Of a DNA stretch of 64,000 nucleotides, positions 44,681 to 57,837 are shown piece by piece. How positions within the stretch are numbered: the first letter of the stretch is position 1; each line of letters begins with the position of its first letter. The position numbers and the translations under genes are program-made. A model generated the notes under the pieces. The model was not told the DNA's origin. It made no database searches and saw only the letters and a program-made list of their open reading frames with translations. Source of the stretch: Monocercomonoides exilis (Eukaryota > Preaxostyla > Oxymonadida > Polymastigidae); assembly GCA_001643675.2 (NCBI GenBank), contig LSRY02000030.1, positions 1 through 64,000 of the forward strand. The letters run 5' to 3'.

Positions 44681-45043
44681 TAGTGTGTCACAAATCCGGG
44701 ACATGTAACAAATCCGGGAAAGTGCATAAATTTCAGCTTTCATAAAACTTTTCTCTCATTCATTTGTTTCAAATCAAATAAAGGAATCGTCTGAAGTTAT
44801 AAGAATTGCTTTTTTAATATTACTGTGTAAGCAAAAACAGTTTTTCTTCAGATTTCGTGTTTTAAATAAATTATGAAGAAAAACTGTTTTTGCTTACACA
44901 GTAATATTAAAAAAGCAATTCTTATAACTTCAGACGATTCCTTTATTTGATTTGAAACAAATGAATGAGAGAAAAGTTTTATGAAAGCTGAAATTTATGC
45001 ACTTTCCCGGATTTGTTACATGTCCCGGATTTGTGACACACTA
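44681..45043. mobile_element. 363-bp nested element with AGTGTGT/CCGGG termini at the palindrome centre
   Basis: The left end TAGTGTGTCACAAATCCGGG continues ACATGTAACAAATCCGGGAA. The right end is its exact reverse complement. The termini are related to the 3782 and 8103/1443 element ends. It is entirely self-complementary except for the 23-bp spacer. Confidence 0.65.
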
Positions 45044-45847
45044 TTTAACAATTTTGAATAATTAGTTTAACAACTTTGAATAATTAGTTTGCCAAAATCG
45101 AATAATTCGTTTATTAATTTTGAATAATTAGTTGACCAATTTTGAATAATAAGTTTACCAAATTTGAATAATAAATGGTGTAAATGGTGTAGTTGTGATT
45201 TCAAAAATATTCTCTTTAATTTTTTATAAATTATCTTAAAACATCTTTCTCACTATTAAGATTCGATGGAACAAATTTTGAAGAAAAAAATTTTTTTTGT
45301 TTGTTTCAAAAAATTTCAACGAACACATTTTTATTTTCAATTGTGGGATAATATGGACCTTCAAGCTTTTTTTAAATAAAGCATAAAATTTTTGTTTCAC
45401 TTATAACTTTTTTAAATTTAATCAGATTTCAAAATAAATTTGATTTTCACATAAATATGCAAATGTTATTGAAGTAATGACATAATGTTTTGTGACCTCA
45501 TACATATATCGAAATATGAACCAATATTTTCCAAAATTTTTGTTCACAAAAAATTTATCTGAAGTGCATCATTATTCAATAAAAATGCCTGTTGTCAAAA
45601 ATTTTGTCCCAATTGGATAAATTTTTCGTTTTTGAAATAAAGTTTTTGTTTTATTTGCATAGTGGTGGAGTCAACAATCCTGAAGAGATGAAATTTCACA
45701 ATATGCAAAGCTGCAGAATCAAACATGTCAATTGTTTTGAAGTGTCAAAAACATCATGATAATGAATAGATTTACAACTACTAATTACAAACACATGTCG
45801 AATTTCGATATTTTTAATTTAATTTAATTAATAATATTTTTTTTTCT

Positions 45848-45848
<1 letters not shown>

Positions 45849-45919
<71 letters not shown>

Positions 45920-45960
45920 AGAGAGAGAGAGAGTGAGAGTGAGAGAGAGAGAGAGAGAGA
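45849..45960. repeat. (AAAT)n and (GA)n microsatellites at the right edge of the palindrome
   Basis: About 18 AAAT units (45849-45920) followed by GA repeats with two GTGA interruptions. This is the mirror of the TTTA/CT tract at 43768-43875, which is about 20 bp longer. Confidence 0.9.
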
Positions 45961-46927
45961 TAGAAAAGAAAGAATTTGGCGGAATAAAATTCACATAGAA
46001 AAAAAAATGTCCAATAATAAATTCATTATCGTTTGAATGCCACAAAAAATGCAAACTTGTATGACACTTGTAGCGAAATATTTTCATTTTTGAAAAAACC
46101 GTGCTTTGTTCCTAACCTTTTCTCTATTTGAAAATTATTAGTCTCATATTCCCATGCATTTTTATAAAGAAAATAATGTATAATAAAGAAAAATATTAGA
46201 AATATTTGAGTGGAACAAAATTCAAAAGACAAAAAATTTCGTCCTGCTTGTTCACCTTTAATTGAAACTTTTCTGGATTTTAATTATAACAGATGCTGCA
46301 ACATTAAAAAACAAAAAAAAAAAAAAGATTAATTGTTTGAATTGTGGATTTGGAGAATAATGAATGAAAAAATAATGAAAAATAATTGCAGAAATATTCA
46401 ATTCATCAAAAATGGAAGAGAAAAATAAAAACTTACAAAAGCAAAATAAAATTCGAAAATATCAAGCGAATCTTGAAAGATAAAAATAGAACATAGCTAG
46501 ATTTAAATTACAGATTAATTTTAATTGCTCTAAAACTCTTTATCAAAGCTTTACAAGATTAAATGACGTGAAACGCAACATTCCAATATTTTAAAATATT
46601 AGTTGAAGCCTTTTTTATAATAAAGCTATTATCGCTTCATATAAGTATCATAACAGTTAATTGAGAAAAAATATAAATAATAATAAAAAATGGCAAGTTA
46701 AAATAATTGAAGAAAATAAAAATACAATAATTAGTTACCATTTTACAAAATATAAGTTTAGCGAATGATATAGGAAAAATTCACTTTTTCCTCACAAACT
46801 ATGGATTGGTAATATCTAATCAACTACCAAATGCAGAAAACGAAAACCACAAAATAAATTAAGCTGTAAAAAATTAAATTCCACAGATTTATGAAGAATT
46901 AAAAAATATATTTGCTTTTAAAACTTT
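45961..46927. other. Intergenic DNA right of the palindrome
   Basis: AT-rich, no supported ORF. It carries two matches to the dispersed GGAACAAAATTCA motif (45980-46012 and 46210-46245, plus strand). Confidence 0.55.
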
Positions 46928-49900
46928 TTATTGATCCTCCTTACGAGATAAAATTGGCAAATAAATGGAGCCATCATCTTCCTTTGTTTTAGTCATTTGT
47001 ACTCTTTCGCTATCACTCATTTTCCCAATCTTCTTATAAGAGCTTCTCTTCTTCTTCTTCTTTATTATAACAACTAACACAACAATAACAGCAACACTAA
47101 TTGCGAATACTGGAACAAGGACAGAAATGAGGATGATCGTTGTTTTGGACAGTTTGTTAGTTGGCTTGGGTTCTGGTTCTGGCTTTGGTTCCGGCTTCTT
47201 TTCAATAAGGATTGCACCTGTTGCTTTATTTTGTCCATAAGTCAAGCGCACATAAACTTCATCAGCATTATTCAAAGCAACAACACTTTCGTCGACCACA
47301 GCCTTTGCTTTTGTTTCAGTTTCGCCAAATATTTCATATGAGCTCCATTCTTCAAATTTGTCTCCTGTTTTTCTTGCTACTTGCCATTTCAATCCGCAAG
47401 GCATAAGTAATGTTCCTTCAAAGTTAACAGTGGCTTGCCCATTGCTCATCGAAGTGGTTGTTGCAACAACTTTGTTTGCGTTTGTGAGGGTTGGCACGAA
47501 CAAAAGCGATTCAACATTATTGACTGCATTTCCATCAATGACACAGTTAGCATCTTTTTGAATCCAGAATGCAGTTCCTTTATTGTCATTCTCCTTTGTC
47601 ATCGAATCAATTGTTAAATGACCTTTCTCGCATTTGATGTTCTTCCTCAACGAAGCATAGTTAGTTTTTCCAGCTGGTGTGTTGCTATCAAAAACGGCTG
47701 ATTTAATGGAAACACTTCCATCACTACGAATCAAAAGCGCACCTTCCTCTCCATTCAAAAACTTGGTATTTGTAAATGTTGCAGTTGCAGAGCCATCAAC
47801 CGTAACCAGAGCTTTGTCAGTTGTCCAATCGCAAATTGTTGCTTCTGCTTCGTCTCTTTCTTCAGCAATGTTGACTTCAGCTTCGAGATCATTCCATTGC
47901 GATGTTGTCTGCTTAGCTGATGTTCCTGTAAGTTCTGTGTTTGTGATGTCCAAAGATGATTTTCCACCAACATGAACAAATCTTAATGGAGTGCCATCTG
48001 GCTGTGATGGAGATGTAATAAATGAATCAGCAATTACCACTTTATCTTCGGAGTTGCACACGATGATAGCTTCTGGAGGAGTAGCAGAGGTGAATTTATT
48101 TGGACTTTGCAAAATGAGATTCTTCAGTGTCAGATCAGCATCAACAGAGAACACTCCCTTTTCGATGGATGCAGTTTCTTTTGCCAGTTTGATTGTGGCT
48201 TTCGCATTATCTGTAGACTCCAAAGTAAATGATGTCTCAAACTTATAAGAAGTAGTCAATGAGAACGTGTTTTTGAATTTAAGGCTTGCTGCTTCTCCGC
48301 TTGTGATAACATGATTTATAGCCTGACCGAAAGACGAGCATGGCTTGTCTGTTGTTCCGCATTGTTTGCCCTCATTTCCAGCATCAGACAGAACAATTGT
48401 ATGAGAGCGATAAGTAACTTTAGGTCCATTTTCTCCTCCAATGATATCCACGAATTTGTTCTCGTAATCTTCAATACATATCAGATCAGCCTTTCCGTAC
48501 ATACCTTCCAAGTCCATAAAAAGCATAGCTTCATCAAATTGTGCAATGCCTTGTGACAGTTTGAACAATATGTATTTTCCTTTCCATCCTTTGCAGTTCG
48601 TTATAACCGGCAAGTTGATGAGAATATCTGGTGTCTCTTCAACTTCTTCTTTAAGTTGAATGTAGATAGCAGCTCCGCGTCCTCCATCGTTTCCTTCTTT
48701 ATTTGCACAGCCGTCAAACACTGTTCCGTCAATTGAAATTCTTTGTGCAATTGTTTGAGGATACAGAGCAAGAGCAGCTCCTTCCTTAGCCTCGACTGCA
48801 TTTATCGAGGTGAACTTACCTCCTTTCACAGAAAACGCCGTGCTGCACTTAAGACATGCCGCTTCTCCGCTCAAAGTCATCTTATTGAATGTTGTATCTT
48901 CCATGTTAAGCGAGGCAGCAGCTTCGGAGACTGTCACAACTGGCTGTTCCTTCATGAAGAATCCATTAAATTCAGTGTTTTTGAGCGAAATTGCTCCACT
49001 AAGCACAGAAATGATAGACACTTTAAAGGCTGTTTGGCTGCTATGGCCATCATTCGCTTTGAATACGCAATCTTCAGCGCTGAAGCTTCCTTTCTGATTT
49101 TCGGAAACGAAAATGAGAGCCGTTTCTCTATTTCCATTCACAGAAGAGTCATGAACAATTGTAATGCTGTTCAAACCAAGAGATCCTGCTCCAACAGTAA
49201 ACAATCCATCCATATCTTCTTTGAATATGGTTGTAATAATTGTGCTCGCTTTAGATTTTCCTTTCACTGTGACATAGCGATCATCAACATTGATAATTTC
49301 CTCTTCACTCTTATAATTTCCACTGTCGAGCTGAGCAACGCAATCCATTGTATTTGCCATATTCTTAACTGCAACAGAAATTGTTGAGCATTTCTTGTGA
49401 CTAACATATCCGCACTGGGCGTCTTTGTCTCCTTCTTTTGGATCAACAGCAACAACTCTAATTGATTCTCCATATGCAATCCAGTTCTCTTCGATCTTCT
49501 CTCCTTTTGCTGTTTTATGATACAATGTTTTCTTGTTACGATCAGTTGTTAAAGAAAGAACAAATGGATTGTTCTCTTCTGTGATTGGCTGTTCCATCAA
49601 ATCTTCAAGATAAACATCAATTCCATTTTTAGTTGCACTGCTTTGACTGAAGAAGCATGCCACGTTCGCAATCAAAGCATCAGCAATCTTAACATAGAAG
49701 CTTCCACCATTTTGAGCTTTGCAATTCAAGCACTTTGTCTTTTTGATTTGTGTATCTTGTGGCAAATCTTCGAAATATGCAGCTCCACCATTTCCGCTTG
49801 CTTCACATTTATCGAATGTGACTCCATCCATTTTGAATGAAGAAGCTTTGCTCACAAACAAAGCACCTCCATTTCGCTGATCTCCTGTAAGCTTCAAGTT

Positions 49901-52900
49901 AGTGAATGTTGATGACAAAATTTGAACTGCAGGCTTGTCTGTTGCATCGCCTACTGCGGACAATACAATACCACTTGCAGCCGCTGCTTTGTTCGAACAA
50001 TCTGAGAATTCGCATCCAGATATAACAATTGTTCCTTTTGTGACTGTACCCAACACTGGACCGACAGATGACTCAATATTTGTTGCCTTCATTCCATAAA
50101 ACGTGATCTTTCCTTTGCTTGTTGATGTTACAAGTCCTGTCTTGCTCAATGTAACTTTATTCAAATTCAAAGATATTGTTGCATCAGCCAGTATGGTTTT
50201 GTCCTCAGAATCCACAACCTCGAATGGGGCAGCTGTAAACACAAAGTTGGTTGTTGATTCGTATTTGAACGTGGTTGAGCTCATCATAAGTCTACCAGCA
50301 TCAACATAAACTAACGGATAATCAACTGCAAGATTACCTTTATTTGTATTCGGGCTAAATTCGCACTTTTCGATTGTAAGAATTCCTTCTTTGCCACTGA
50401 CTGCAAGCAGTGAGACTGGAGAGAAGTCACAGCATGTTTTAACATTAAACGTGCTTGGGAACAAGAAACTCAACTCTTTCATTCTGACACTCTTCATAAC
50501 ATGATATGCACCAATTTTGTCTTGAGAAACCGTAATCTCCGAATCGAATGTTATAGACATTATTTTTCCAACTTTACTTGCAGATTCAACTCCAAGTTGC
50601 AGTGCAGGATTAAATGTCATTGCCTTTGCTGTGATGGCCTCATCGACAAGAATCACAGATGCCTCTTTCGTAGAAACATGGCTAATTGCTAAGTCGAAGC
50701 TGCTGCATTGATATTTCGGTGAAAATCCGCAATGAATTGAACTGTCGCCATCATTGCCCATATACACTTTTGTTCCGTGATATCCCCAAATCTGGCACAG
50801 ATCAATTGTTTCCTGGAATTTTTCATCATCTTTTCCAATCATTTCATTTGTTTTTGTTGACATAATGTTTTGCAAAGAAGACCCTATGAGCAAGTTTGGC
50901 AGAGAGTCGCACTGCAAATACAGGTCCCGACCAAATTCAGCCACATTCTCATCATCTCCTGCTCCAACTTCAAAGGAATTAATGGACATTTTTACAGCAG
51001 AGGACTTTCCAAATACCATATGAACTGCTCCACCAAAGCTATCTTCAGCCTGAGAAATGCACTTTTTGAATAATACTTCTCTTGGTTCTTCTTCTGCTGT
51101 GTTTTCAAATGATATAGTGGCATGAGCATCTGGAGATACAATGCCAATTGCAGCACCGCGCAATGATTTCACTGCTTTGATGTTTTCAAATGTTGTTCCC
51201 TGAAGACGAATTGACATAGTCTTATCGAAGTTGTCAATTGCAATAATTGCAGCTCTGTCTCCATTCAATCGCTCAATATCTGAAATGGTTGTCTTCATAA
51301 GAGCGATAGAAAAGTCCTTATCATTACTGACACTGAAGAGAGGTTTGTTAGCAAAAGTGAATTTCGAGAATGTTGCATCATTTGCTGAAAAGATTCCTCC
51401 GCTCATAGTAAACAATGAAACGCTGAACAATTGCTTTGCATCATAATCTTCTTGTGTTGATATCTCCACTTTAATGAGATTCAGATCTCCTGAAGCAACG
51501 GTAAACAGTGATGATTGCAAATTACCTTTCTTTGTAGAATCATGCTTAATGGTGAATGACATCAAAGTCAAAGAACCTGCATTGACCGCAAATAATGAGT
51601 GAGGTTGTTCAAAGATTGTTCTAATCTCGCCTTTGCCTTCGTTTTTAGCAGATGTTATTGTAATCAATTTTTCTCCAATGGAAATGGTTTCAGCTTCAGT
51701 GTTAAACAGAGCGTCTGCAGCAATAATTGTGGATGGATACCAGCCAGCTGTTCGCTTAACAGCAACTCCAATTGTCTTACAGTCATCAGCTTGCTTCAAC
51801 CCACAGTCTTCGTTATCATTACCATCTGTTGGATGCGCCTTTCTGCTAATTTCAGCATTTCCGATGTAGTCATCCTTTTCTTCATCTGATTGACCAAATA
51901 CGTAATGGAAGCGATCATCCTGCTCACATTCTGACATTGATTTCAAAAACGGAGATTTATCTTTCGTTAGTTTATCAGTATGCTTGTCGACAAAATACAC
52001 GTTGTATCCTTTGGTATTTGCATTCTGCATTTTGAAATAGCAAGTGAACGAATTTGTGTATTTTGTAGAAGCGTCATATGTGAAATAAATAGCTCCACCT
52101 AATTCAGCAACATTAGCATCGAATATCACTCCATTCATTTCCATTGTGGAAGGAGAAGATTCCACATACAAAGCTCCTCCGCTTGATTTTTCTCCATTAC
52201 ACACACAATTGCTGAATGTCGTCTTTGAATTTATGGCTAAGCTCTTGCATTTCTTGAGATAAATTGCTCCTCCTTTTCCATTGTTGCTGACCCTTGCTGC
52301 AGTAAATTGACATTTCGAAATCAATATTGAACTATCGACTTTGCCAAGATATAAAGCTCCTCCTTCTCCGTTATTCGCCTCGTTGATGCAATTCATGAAT
52401 GTGCAATCACTCAATTCAAGCTGTTCGATTGAAGAGGAATACAAAATTGATGCTTGTGCTTTTGACCTAACATTACTAAATGAAGCTCTTGACATTATCA
52501 ATTTATTTGTTTTAATGTTAAGCGCACTTTCTTTTTGGATGATCAAAGAAGACATTGACAGCAAATCGATATGATTACCGTCAATCTTTGCATTAGCTTC
52601 AATCAAAATTGGTGCATTCAAAAATTCTGCAGAATGCAAATTATCGTAACTTTGAATTTTAATGTTGGACAGTTGAGCCGATCCACTTACGACGTGTATC
52701 ACAACAAACTGAACGTGCTGTGAAGTTCCAACAACTCTCACGTCAATGCTGTCCAAGCTCAACACAGACGTTTGTCCCTCTGAGCAAATCAATGCATTAT
52801 AATTACATATACATCCATCTGTGAACTTGTTGGATTGAATAATTCTCAAATTACCAATGGTCAAAGATCCAGCATTTTCAATAACAGAATGAGAATTAGA

Positions 52901-53751
52901 AGTTTCCACTGTTCCAATTAAAACTTCGCTATCACCAGTTCCTGATTTTCCTTTCAAATAAAATGTTTTCACTTCATCCCAAATGAAACTTGTTTTAATT
53001 ATGTACTTATCCTTCACATACACAACATTTTTATCTAAAGCAACATGATGCAGCAAATAATTCAATGTAGTACAAGGATATTCAACTCTTCCACAATAAA
53101 GATCATCTTTTCCACTAACATCTGAAATATATCCATCTTCCGATTTAACATAGTTTATATAAAAATATGACAAATCACATTTTTGAATAAAATTATCTGA
53201 TCCAACAATCGCATTCGCTTCCGCCCCACTCACAAGCTCTTTCGGAATCCTTTCTTGCACAACCATCTTCCGCAGATCATTGCACATCAAATAAACATTC
53301 GTCCCCGTCTGCGCTTCGTTCCCTCCAAACGTCGTCGTCGCATCAATCGTCACAATCCCTTCCTGCATCCTTATGTGCACTCCTCCTCCTTCTCCTGCCT
53401 CCTTGCTGCACTTGCAGTTCTCAAACTTGCTGTTCTTCTCAATAGAAACTCTTGTTGCCGATTCAATCGTCACCGCCCCTCCTTTCGTCGATCCCGGCGA
53501 CGAAATATCTTTGAACGTCGTTTGCATCGCACCAAACGCTCCATTTAGTGAATCCACATGCACTGCCACTCCGCTTCCGCAATGGCATCCCGTGATCTTC
53601 GAAATCGTGCTTTCTCCCAGATACACTCCTCCTTCCGCACCGCTCTTCTCAATCAGCCAGTGCGCCCCTTCAAGCGTAAACCCGCTTATCGTCACCTTCG
53701 TGCACTCAAGCGTTCCTTGAACATTCAACAGCGACACCTTGAACTTCTTTT
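46928..53751 (-). CDS. C-terminal part of giant beta-helix surface protein, with membrane anchor
   Basis: An uninterrupted frame of about 2,270 residues to a TAA stop; its upstream edge is an artefact of a 1-nt deletion at 53752-53754, not a start codon. Five Cys-signature domains of about 420-440 aa alternate in type: DLYCGRVEYPC, EDCGLKQADDC, IHCGFSPKYQC, AQCGYVSHKKC, KQCGTTDKPC. Each is followed by short GGA-hydrophobic and C-x-F-x-x-C strand repeats of a right-handed beta-helix. A Pro/Glu/Lys stalk (EPKPEPEPKP) precedes a transmembrane helix (IILISVLVPVFAISVAVIV, coding at about 47055-47145) and a short basic tail of about 45 residues. The tail includes YLPIL, a possible YxxPhi sorting motif. 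Likely role: cell-surface coat or adhesin. Codon use here is AT-rich, unlike the upstream repeats. Confidence 0.85.
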
Positions 53752-56700
53752 CCCTGAATACCCTTCCTCCGGCTTCAACTCACACTCCACAATCCCCATC
53801 GTCCCTTTATCTGCAACTGACACAATCGCTGACTCAACATTCCCTTCCTTCTCCGACGAGTGCACCACCACAAACCTCTCCAAAAACATCCCTCCGCTCT
53901 TCACCTCAATCAACGCCTTCGCATCTTCTTTCTTCTCGTTCCTCGTTTCAATCCGCCCTTTCCCATTCTCCGGCCCTGACACTCTCACCAGCCCTTCCGC
54001 AACCGTGATCGTTTCTTTCTCGTTCGCAAACGTCCCACTCCCCACAACTCTCCCATACACCCACCTGTACCCTTCACTCGTGCTCTCATCAACTGCTTTC
54101 TTCAGCGTCTTGCACTTCTGCGTCACCCTTCCGCAGTTCTCCAAATCCTCCCCACTCGCATCCTCCGCATACCGCACTCGGTAATCTTCCCCAATAAACT
54201 CCTTCTGCGCTCCTTCCGCCTGCCCTTTGTAGTACACTCGCTCATCTGCATCGCTCGTCGTCATACTCTTCAAAAACGGCGAATCCTCCTTCCCAATGTC
54301 TGCTGCCCCCGCTTCCTCCAGATACACATCTATCCCGTGCCCGTCTCCTTGCTTAGCATTCTCCGAAAACACAACATGGAACTTCTTCCCAAACACCGCA
54401 CTCTTCGTCTTCAGATACATCCCTCCTCCATTCTTGCTCGTGCACTTCTTAATCTCCACATACTCCAGCCCAATAGAGTTCGCTGTAATCCCATCACCCG
54501 TCATCTCAATGTGCATCGCCCCACCACTCTCGCTTGCTGTGCACGAATCAAACACCATCGCCGTCGTCGTTTCCGATCTCACACTCAACGCTGCACATTC
54601 TTTCCCGTAGATCGCTCCTCCTTTCCCGTTCGCCCCCGTCGCTTTGCACTCCACAAAGTCCGTCTGCTTCACTGTCACACTCCCAAATTCACACCCAACT
54701 ACTCCTCCTTTCCCATCCTTGTGGCTGTTCTCTATCTTCGCAAACTTGCACAGATCCAGCACCACACTGCTCGTCTTCACATTCTCTCCGTTTCCACACC
54801 GGATAAGCCCATATTCTCCATCTACCATCATCCCCGTGTATGTGCACCCCGTCAGCGTCAACGCCCCTTCAACAACCACAAACGCTGACACTCCAAAGTG
54901 CATCGTCTCTCCTCCTTCCAGCCCAAACCCACTGAACTCTGCACTTCCTCCTTCCATACGCAAAACACTGTACTCAATCGTCTTCCCTGCCTCAAACACT
55001 GCCTTCCCTCCCGAAGCGGCCAGGCTTCCTCCCACAATCGTCTTAAACAGCGCAACAGGAGAGCATCCACAAAGCATCTTTTCAAACGCCACAGGCACAC
55101 TCGCTTCAATTCCACTCAGCTTCAATTTCCCCGTCACCTTGAAGTATCCCCCATCCTCTTCAACTTCTCCCTTCTTCCCTACCGTCACCTTCGCCTCCTT
55201 GTATTCTCCATCGTTCCACGCCACCATCGTTATCAACGCCTGAACAACACTCGGCGCCGTAAACTCATACTCTTCTCCTCCTTTCATGTGGATCGTCTTC
55301 GCATCAAGCTTGCTGATGTGTCTGATGCACTCTTCTATCGTCTGGCACGGATAATGCTCCGACCCACAGTACTTCTCATCCTTCCCTGACACACTCGAAA
55401 CATACATCTCCGAATCTTCGTATTTCTCAAAGAACGTGTACAGGTCAATCGCATACGTCCCAAAGTCTACCCCATCAGTACCTACCATCTCGTTCCCAAC
55501 CTTCGACAACGCCGCCTTGCTGAAGTGCTCTTCCGTCACAAGATGCTTCAAGTTTCCTCCTTTCAAGTACACCGTCTTCCCTTCTTTCGCAACATTCCCT
55601 TCTGCAACCATCGTCCCAAACAGCCCACTGTCCATCGTCGCCCAAATAATCTCAACATACACCGCTCCTCCTTGCCCTTCTGAATTCCCTTTGCACCCTC
55701 TAAACGTGTTCGTCTCCGTAAACCGCACTCTCGCCTTCTCGTTCTCCGCCACTATGCAGAACGCCCCTCCTTTCTTCGACGTTTCCGACACACACCTCTC
55801 AAACGTGCACTTGCTCACACTAAGCTCCATCTCATGATCCTTCATATCCACCGTCAAAATCGCTGCCTCTCCGTTCGGGCAGCACTTCGCCGTGATGTCC
55901 TGAGCCGTCACCCCGTTCATCTCAATACTCGCTTTCTCCACTGCCTCAACACCAAACAGCGAGCTTCCATAAATACTGAACCCTTCAATACGCACCGTGA
56001 GCATCTCGCATCTCCCTCCTTTCATCAGGAACATCGGAACCGTAAAGTCTCCCTTTCCATCTCCTTCCGCTTCTTGCTTGATGTGCACTTCCATCATAAA
56101 CAACATCCCTCCTGCCTCAACATCAAACAGTCGCGTCCCTCTGTTTCCTTTCTTTCCAGAGTCATGGATTATGCAAATCTCTGTCAGCCCAACCCCGATT
56201 CCATTCAAACACACAAAGAATCCCTTCGCCGGCGCCGCCTCTTCAAACATCGTGTACAGCTTCGTTCCATCCGCATTGTCTGCTCCCATGATATTGTAGC
56301 CAATCCCACTCGTCTCCTCAAACACACTCAGCTCTTCTTTGAACTCTCCTGCCTTGCATTTCACAGCAGTCGACGGCTTGTTTCCAATCAAGCTCAGCGC
56401 TTTGTGGATCGTCTTGCATGCCACTTCTCCATCTGCTTTGCACGCCGCATCATCTCCATCAACCGGATCCACATCCAGAGGCTCTTTCACATAATCAATC
56501 CAGTCTTTCTCTCCTTGATCTTCCTCAGACTTGTAGTAGTACAGCTTTTCTTCCTTCTCTAATACCATACTCTCCTTGAAGTCATCCTTCACAAACGCTG
56601 TCCCGCATTCATCATACAGATACACTCCGTTTCCTTTCGTTCCTGTGCAATGCGTAATCATCAGCTCCATCTTCGCTGGCTTCTCCTTCAACTTCAAATA

Positions 56701-57837
56701 CGCTCCTCCTCCATTCTCCCCGCTGCACGTCGTGAGTATAATATAGTCAAATATCGCTCCTGCTGGCACATCCTCAACATACATCCCGCCTCCGTTCCCA
56801 TTCACAACTTTGCAATAGTTAATCTGCATCATATGCATCTCAAACTTGCTCGTCACCCCTTTCACATACAGCGCTCCTCCACATCCTTTCTCTCCTTTCA
56901 CTTCCGTGTTCGTGAAAATCGCCCCCACACTATATCCGCTCTTCCCAATCACCACGCTCTCAACCCCTTCAACACACACTGCTCCTCCTTTCCCTCCTTC
57001 TTTCTCGTTGCTGCATGATTCAAACGTGCAATCTGTAATCCTCAGCTTGCTTTGCGCTCCCGTCATCACAAGCACACTGGCTTGCACTTTCGACACAACA
57101 AATGCAAACTTACACCCTGCAAGCTCAATCTCATTCTCTCCAATCTGCAGCGCCGATCCAGTGTTGATCGTCACTTTCCGAACATTCAGCTTTTCAATCG
57201 TCGCTCCCACTCCTTTCTCAATCACTATCGGACTCTTCTCAAATATGCAGCTCTCGTCCCCTCCTGCGTTGTCCAACGTCACATCCTTCATCACCACACT
57301 TCCTCCTTTCACAGTAACTATCGCAAATTCCAACACACTCCCTGACCCTGCATGCCCAATCTTGCACCCCACAAAGCTCAGCGCAGACCCGGCTCCTTCT
57401 CCGCTGATCAAGCTCCCCCGGAACGTCTTGCACTCTCCTCCATATTTCGCCCCATACGCTATCGTCAGCGACTCAAACTCCAGTATCTTCTCGTTCTTCA
57501 TAAACACTCCGTTTTCATCTCCAACCTCAAGCGCCTCAGGGAAGTACAGCGTCGGCTCCTGCCCATCCCCTGCCTGCTCTCCCGCAAACTTCACCCCTTT
57601 CTCAAAGTTCCACGTCACTCCGCTTTCCACATGCGCCCCATGCTCTATCGCCAACGTCTTCTTCACACCATCCACAAATCGCGACTCAAGCGTGAACTTC
57701 ATCGATCGGCACGGATATCGGTCTGTCCCGCAATACTCTGCGTCTGTTCCATCCATTTCGCATATCGCCACTTTCTCTCCTTTCACAAACGCCGTGTAGA
57801 AATGCTTCAGATCAATGCTTCCTCCCCGCGCATCCAC
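53201..57837. repeat. Tandem megarepeat unit A (4,637 bp)
   Basis: Homology with the next unit begins sharply at TCCAACAATCGCATTCGC (53201). The distance to the same point in unit B is 4,637 bp, which is one less than 1,546 codons because of the 1-nt deletion at 53752-53754. Confidence 0.93.

Larger units (their letters stand above)
43876..45848. repeat. Near-perfect palindrome, 975-bp arms, 23-bp spacer
   Basis: Left arm 43876-44850 is the reverse complement of 44874-45848; the arm lengths are equal and no mismatch was seen in the stretches compared. The spacer is 44851-44873. Outside the arms, the (TTTA)n and CT/GA microsatellites continue the symmetry but differ in length, then the flanks differ. 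No ORF of note. The arms hold five tandem AATTATTCAAAATTG-type units and a nested 363-bp terminal-repeat element. Such palindromes can extrude cruciforms and are often unstable. Confidence 0.92.

Noticed and set aside
44694-45030. Palindrome as a fold-back sequencing artefact
   Set aside because: The outer flanks are different unique sequences and the mirrored microsatellites differ in length, so a simple hairpin-read artefact does not explain it, though spanning reads are still needed.
46026-46232. Small minus-strand ORF beside the GA microsatellite
   Set aside because: AT-rich intergenic sequence with no coding features; part of it matches a dispersed non-coding motif.
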